Positions 63,603 to 64,000 of a stretch of DNA of 64,000 bases are shown one piece after another; positions within the stretch are counted from its first letter, which is position 1, and every line of letters starts with the position of its first letter. The DNA lies in contig CAWEIU010000012.1 of NCBI GenBank assembly GCA_963809245.1, positions 644,719 to 708,718 on the forward strand. Reading direction: 5' to 3'. A program made the translations under genes and the position numbers. The DNA is from Roseiarcus sp963809245 (lineage in GTDB: Bacteria > Pseudomonadota > Alphaproteobacteria > Rhizobiales > Beijerinckiaceae). A model generated the notes under the pieces. The model worked only from the letters and a program-made list of their open reading frames with translations. It did not search any database and was not told the DNA's origin.

Positions 63603-63682
63603 GCAAAGCTTCGCTTTGCGGGTGGCGGCGACGTTGGCCAGCAGGGCCTTCGGCGTCAGCTTATGCGAACCGCAGGGTTCGC
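63603..63682. repeat. Two perfect hairpins in the tRNA-Ile/tRNA-Ala spacer
   Basis: GCAAAGC-TTC-GCTTTGC (63603-63619) and GCGAACC-GCAG-GGTTCGC (63665-63682) occur in the 196 bases between the two tRNAs. They may be processing signals or small palindromic repeats inserted in the spacer. Confidence 0.55.
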
Positions 63683-63750
63683 TAGCCGCGCAAGTCTTCA
63701 AGTTGACTTGGGCGCCGCGCTGACGCGAGGTTCTTCTTCTCTCGTAAGAT

Positions 63751-63826
63751 GGGGCCATAGCTCAGTTGGGAGAGCGCGTGCTTTGCAAGCATGAGGTCGT
63801 CGGTTCGATCCCGTCTGGCTCCACCA
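63751..63826 (+). tRNA. tRNA-Ala (anticodon TGC)
   Basis: A 76-base cloverleaf with encoded CCA. The acceptor GGGGCCA pairs with TGGCTCC (one G-T pair), the anticodon TGC is at 63784-63786, and the T arm contains GGTTCGATCC. 23S rRNA should follow beyond the window edge. Confidence 0.97.
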
Positions 63827-64000
63827 GACGGTTTGATCGCCGGGAATTTGGAACGCTTGCGACGCTGAGCTCGAACGTCCTTTGGAATTAGAGTTTTGCC
63901 GGCGCTTCTTTTTAAGAGAGGCGTTAGTGCGAAAATATCTGACATCGTGAAGAGGAAACGCATTCGGTCGAGGGGCCGGGGCGGATGAGGGTTCGTTTCT

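Overview
This is a GC-rich chromosomal window from an alphaproteobacterium. The order Hyphomicrobiales (Rhizobiales) is well supported by the 16S rRNA, the 16S-tRNA-Ile-tRNA-Ala order, the dnaG-rpoD pair and the rimP-nusA-ylxR-infB-rbfA-truB operon. A Beijerinckiaceae or Methylocystaceae-type methylotroph relative is my best guess, from the look of the 16S and the fds formate dehydrogenase locus; it is not proven. Almost all of the window is ordinary core chromosome. There is no prophage, CRISPR array or insertion sequence.

Layout. 1-8039: end of an NAD-dependent molybdenum formate dehydrogenase operon (fdsA 3' part, fdhD/fdsC, fdsD), a possible 39-codon leader ORF coupled to an oxalate/formate-type antiporter, a MarR regulator divergent from an acyl-CoA ligase, and a MoeB-like adenylyltransferase. 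8127-13171: a hairpin, a HAD-family protein, a Wzx-like flippase, a periplasmic L,D-transpeptidase and a DUF2076 protein. 13333-16434: purA and a proline-rich membrane protein. 16615-24135 (minus): truB, rbfA, infB, ylxR, nusA and rimP, headed by a promoter and a terminator-shaped leader hairpin. 24248-27874: a PHP-domain protein, hslVU and an ACT protein. 27888-38777: a large MscS-family channel divergent from hisZG, then thrC, an M16 peptidase, a GNAT and a membrane GGDEF-EAL protein in a tightly overlapping run.

38854-43057: dnaG, broken by one extra base, then rpoD and its terminator. 43068-55050: a small conserved protein, a solitary fused restriction-modification enzyme, eutBC, an ABC-F ATPase, nadE, a vapBC-type toxin-antitoxin pair and a class II DAHP synthase. 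55321-61123: a TPR/GT41 O-GlcNAc-transferase-like protein, a DXD-type glycosyltransferase carrying a SEC-C zinc motif, an old-yellow-enzyme reductase and a DUF763 protein. 61248-64000: rrn promoter, boxA, 16S rRNA, tRNA-Ile(GAT) and tRNA-Ala(TGC), with 23S expected just beyond the edge.

The points most worth a second look are the single-base dnaG frameshift, which sits in a primase that also lacks its zinc ligands; the attenuator-like hairpin in the rimP-nusA leader; the coupled leader ORF before the formate/oxalate transporter; and the GT41 plus SEC-C glycosyltransferase pair. I did not find a clearly new multi-gene defence or metabolic system.
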